From Gammaproteobacteria bacterium (lineage in GTDB: Bacteria > Pseudomonadota > Gammaproteobacteria > Burkholderiales > Rhodocyclaceae): a stretch of 64,000 nt of DNA. Shown piece by piece: positions 62,613 through 64,000 of this stretch. Location: contig JAHJVE010000008.1 of NCBI GenBank assembly GCA_018828385.1, positions 248,001 through 312,000 of the forward strand, in the 5' to 3' direction. A program made the translations under genes and the position numbers. How positions within the stretch are numbered: the first letter of the stretch is position 1; each line of letters begins with the position of its first letter. The notes under the pieces are model-generated. The model searched no databases. It had not been told where the DNA came from and worked only from the letters and a program-made list of their open reading frames with translations.

Positions 62613-63554
62613 TCAGAACCGCCGGCTGAGACCCCGTAGCGCCGACCGGGCCGCCTCAGAGAGTTCAACATCGGTCAGCAGATTGCGACTGACCTTCAGC
62701 GACCTGCCCCGACTATCCTTCCTCCCGAACTTGCCGAGCATGCAGGCAGGAGCGTTCTGATCGACGCCAAGCTGCTGGGCGGCGTAAAGCGCGAAGGGGT
62801 TGGAGGCGACGACACCGCTGCCGGTGGCGTGGTGACAGAATTTGAAGTAGCCGAGGCTGTAGAGGCGCTGGAACGAGAAGCCTGCGAGGTCCATCGGCGT
62901 TGTCAGTCCCAGCAATCCAAGCGCGTCGCCTTGCAGCCGCACCTCCGCACGTGCTCGCCATTTAGACTCCGGGAGCGGCTTGGGGATGCGCTTGCCATCG
63001 TCACCAATGAACGTCTCGTCCGTGCGCTTCCAATACACGCGCCACATCAGGTTGTCAGTGTCATTGCCGATATACAGCGTCCGGTTGGTGTCAATGTTGG
63101 CTCCGGCCGGCAGGTAGGTCGGGGGAGTGTCATCCACGAGACGAGGGTTGTTCAAGACCGGCGGCGCCAGTTCCATCATCAGACGCTTGGTGAGGTCGGC
63201 GGCGGCCCCAAAGTCATTGCTGGTCGGCCAGAAATCGACGGCCACTTCCAAGGCTTCGAGCGTAGGGGTTTCAGAAAGCCCATAGGTGCGCTCCAGGTCG
63301 GTCAGAAGGTCTTGGATGACCCGGTGCTTGTCCGGGTGCTGCAAAACGATCCTGAAGGCATGGGCAGCGCTTCCCAGGCTGGCATCCAACGGCTTGGCGT
63401 GGGATACGCCGATGTCCTCGTATTTGCGTTTCAGGTAGCCACCATGCGAAGCGTTCTTGAGCTTGACGGTGAAGGCAACCCAATCGACGACAGCAACGGG
63501 TTGGAGTTTGGCAGACGGAATTGCGGTGGCGAGTGCAGTAGCGTGAATGGTCAT
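62613..63554 (-). CDS. Replication-initiation (Rep)-like protein
   Basis: 313 residues from ATG at 63554 (MTIHATALATAIPSAKL); a longer frame adds 14. The pattern VVDWVAFTVKL near residue 22, LEALEVAVDFWP near residue 100, WRVYWKRTDET and WRARAEVRLQGDALG near residue 205 fits the rolling-circle initiation-factor family (Rep_trans-like) of small plasmids, filamentous phages and integrative elements. I did not identify the catalytic Tyr with confidence. It would let the excised element replicate. Confidence 0.55.
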   Translation of the reverse strand: MTIHATALATAIPSAKLQPVAVVDWVAFTVKLKNASHGGYLKRKYEDIGVSHAKPLDASLGSAAHAFRIVLQHPDKHRVIQDLLTDLERTYGLSETPTLEALEVAVDFWPTSNDFGAAADLTKRLMMELAPPVLNNPRLVDDTPPTYLPAGANIDTNRTLYIGNDTDNLMWRVYWKRTDETFIGDDGKRIPKPLPESKWRARAEVRLQGDALGLLGLTTPMDLAGFSFQRLYSLGYFKFCHHATGSGVVASNPFALYAAQQLGVDQNAPACMLGKFGRKDSRGRSLKVSRNLLTDVELSEAARSALRGLSRRF

Positions 63555-63883
63555 GGGTGGTTGTCCTCGGTGGTTGATCGTTCTTTTACGATACAAACCC
63601 CAGGCTGGCTCGCCAACCCCTATTATCTACATGATTTTAATGAGTAATTTTTGAAGTGCATGAAAATTGGCCGTGTAAGATCGCGTTCCGGTGGGGCGGA
63701 TTGAGGATTGCAGCACCTTTGAAACTAGCCGAACCGGTTATGACTTCGCTGTCTGCTTAACTTAGGGTTGCAACCCGCTCGGCACCCTAAGTTAGCGCAC
63801 AGTTATATCAAGTGATGGTGACGTAGAATGGCTTCTGGTCCGCGTTTCGACGGGGAGCAAAGTTGGGAGTCTGGAGCGGTTTC
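63555..63883. other. Gene-free region at the element's right end
   Basis: No gene. It holds a perfect 11-bp inverted repeat, TAACTTAGGGT (63758-63768) and ACCCTAAGTTA (63784-63794), with the 12-bp palindrome GGGTTGCAACCC overlapping the left arm. Being upstream of the rep-like gene, it is a reasonable place for an origin or a control site. Confidence 0.5.
63758..63794. repeat. Nested inverted repeat, candidate origin or operator
   Basis: Arms TAACTTAGGGT/ACCCTAAGTTA, 15-base loop; a second palindrome GGGTTGCAACCC (63765-63776) starts inside the left arm, so two alternative folds compete. Confidence 0.6.
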
Positions 63884-63902
63884 TTGTCCCTCCAGTGTCC
63901 CT
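63884..63902. repeat. Right direct repeat of the integrative element
   Basis: TTGTCCCTCCAGTGTCCCT, identical to the left repeat but for one base. Backbone-like sequence with a terminator follows. Confidence 0.65.
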
Positions 63903-63934
63903 TTTGACTAACAAAATGAGGCTCAAACAGATGA

Positions 63935-63967
63935 AAAAGGCGGCTCAGGTTGCCCTGTCCGCCTTTT
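63935..63967. terminator. Terminator-like hairpin at right edge
   Basis: Stem AAAAGGCGG/CCGCCTTTT, loop 15 bases, just outside the element. Probably belongs to a gene beyond the window. Confidence 0.6.
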
Positions 63968-64000
63968 GCAAAAAGCCTGGAAAGGCTTGTTCTGACTCAG

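Overview
The window looks like a chromosomal segment of a betaproteobacterium of the Rhodocyclales type; Dechloromonas/Azonexus-like is my best guess, from gene order and protein style only. The centre (about 14.5-58.6 kb) is GC-rich housekeeping backbone. The left 14.4 kb and the right 5.2 kb are accessory DNA with different base composition, mobile-element traces and no copies of the backbone's dispersed repeat. I saw no rRNA gene, tRNA gene or CRISPR array.

Left accessory region (1-14.4 kb): a TnsC/TniB-like ATPase cut by the window edge, a HAD-fold protein, small orphan ORFs, a PEP-CTERM protein built from five 43-residue repeats, an IS256 transposase remnant, a coiled-coil zinc-finger protein, a periplasmic His-rich protein, a tetR-hlyD-permease-ATPase exporter operon, a DNR-type Crp/Fnr regulator behind a perfect FNR box, a class D beta-lactamase, a bacteriohemerythrin with its own Fnr-type box, and a TetR/O-methyltransferase pair. 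Long gaps hold decayed GCCGG-rich repeats.

Backbone (14.5-58.6 kb): an OmpA-like lipoprotein; hemA, prfA, prmC and grxD, which would be consecutive except that a GGDEF response regulator and a copper-type TonB receptor with twin PEP-CTERM proteins sit among them on the other strand; osmC, argH; the algZ/algR-type two-component pair; mscS; a fused glucosylglycerol-phosphate phosphatase/synthase; glutaredoxin-like protein, response regulator, pepN, methyltransferase; hemC-hemD-hemX-hemY; hemF; purD-purH-fis-dusB; menA-like prenyltransferase, ubiH-like hydroxylase, pepP; murU-amgK; and divergently lptD-surA-pdxA-rsmA. Tetrapyrrole synthesis is the main theme: hemA, hemC, hemD, hemX, hemY and hemF are all within 27 kb.

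Right integrative element (58.79-63.90 kb): flanked by a 19-bp direct repeat (18/19 identical). It carries a tyrosine integrase, an AT-rich PD-(D/E)XK-plus-SF1-helicase protein (DUF2075-like) that is a good anti-phage defence candidate, a serine recombinase, and a Rep-like replication initiation protein. A DUF2892 gene remnant abuts its left end.

The two most interesting signals are (1) a short dispersed repeat with core CTACGGTCAACCGG, found about a dozen times through the backbone, often inside essential genes and read in frame, and absent from both flanks; and (2) the single-gene nuclease-helicase cargo of the right element. A roughly 650-bp imperfect palindrome between hemF and purD, with hairpins whose stems covary, is also notable.
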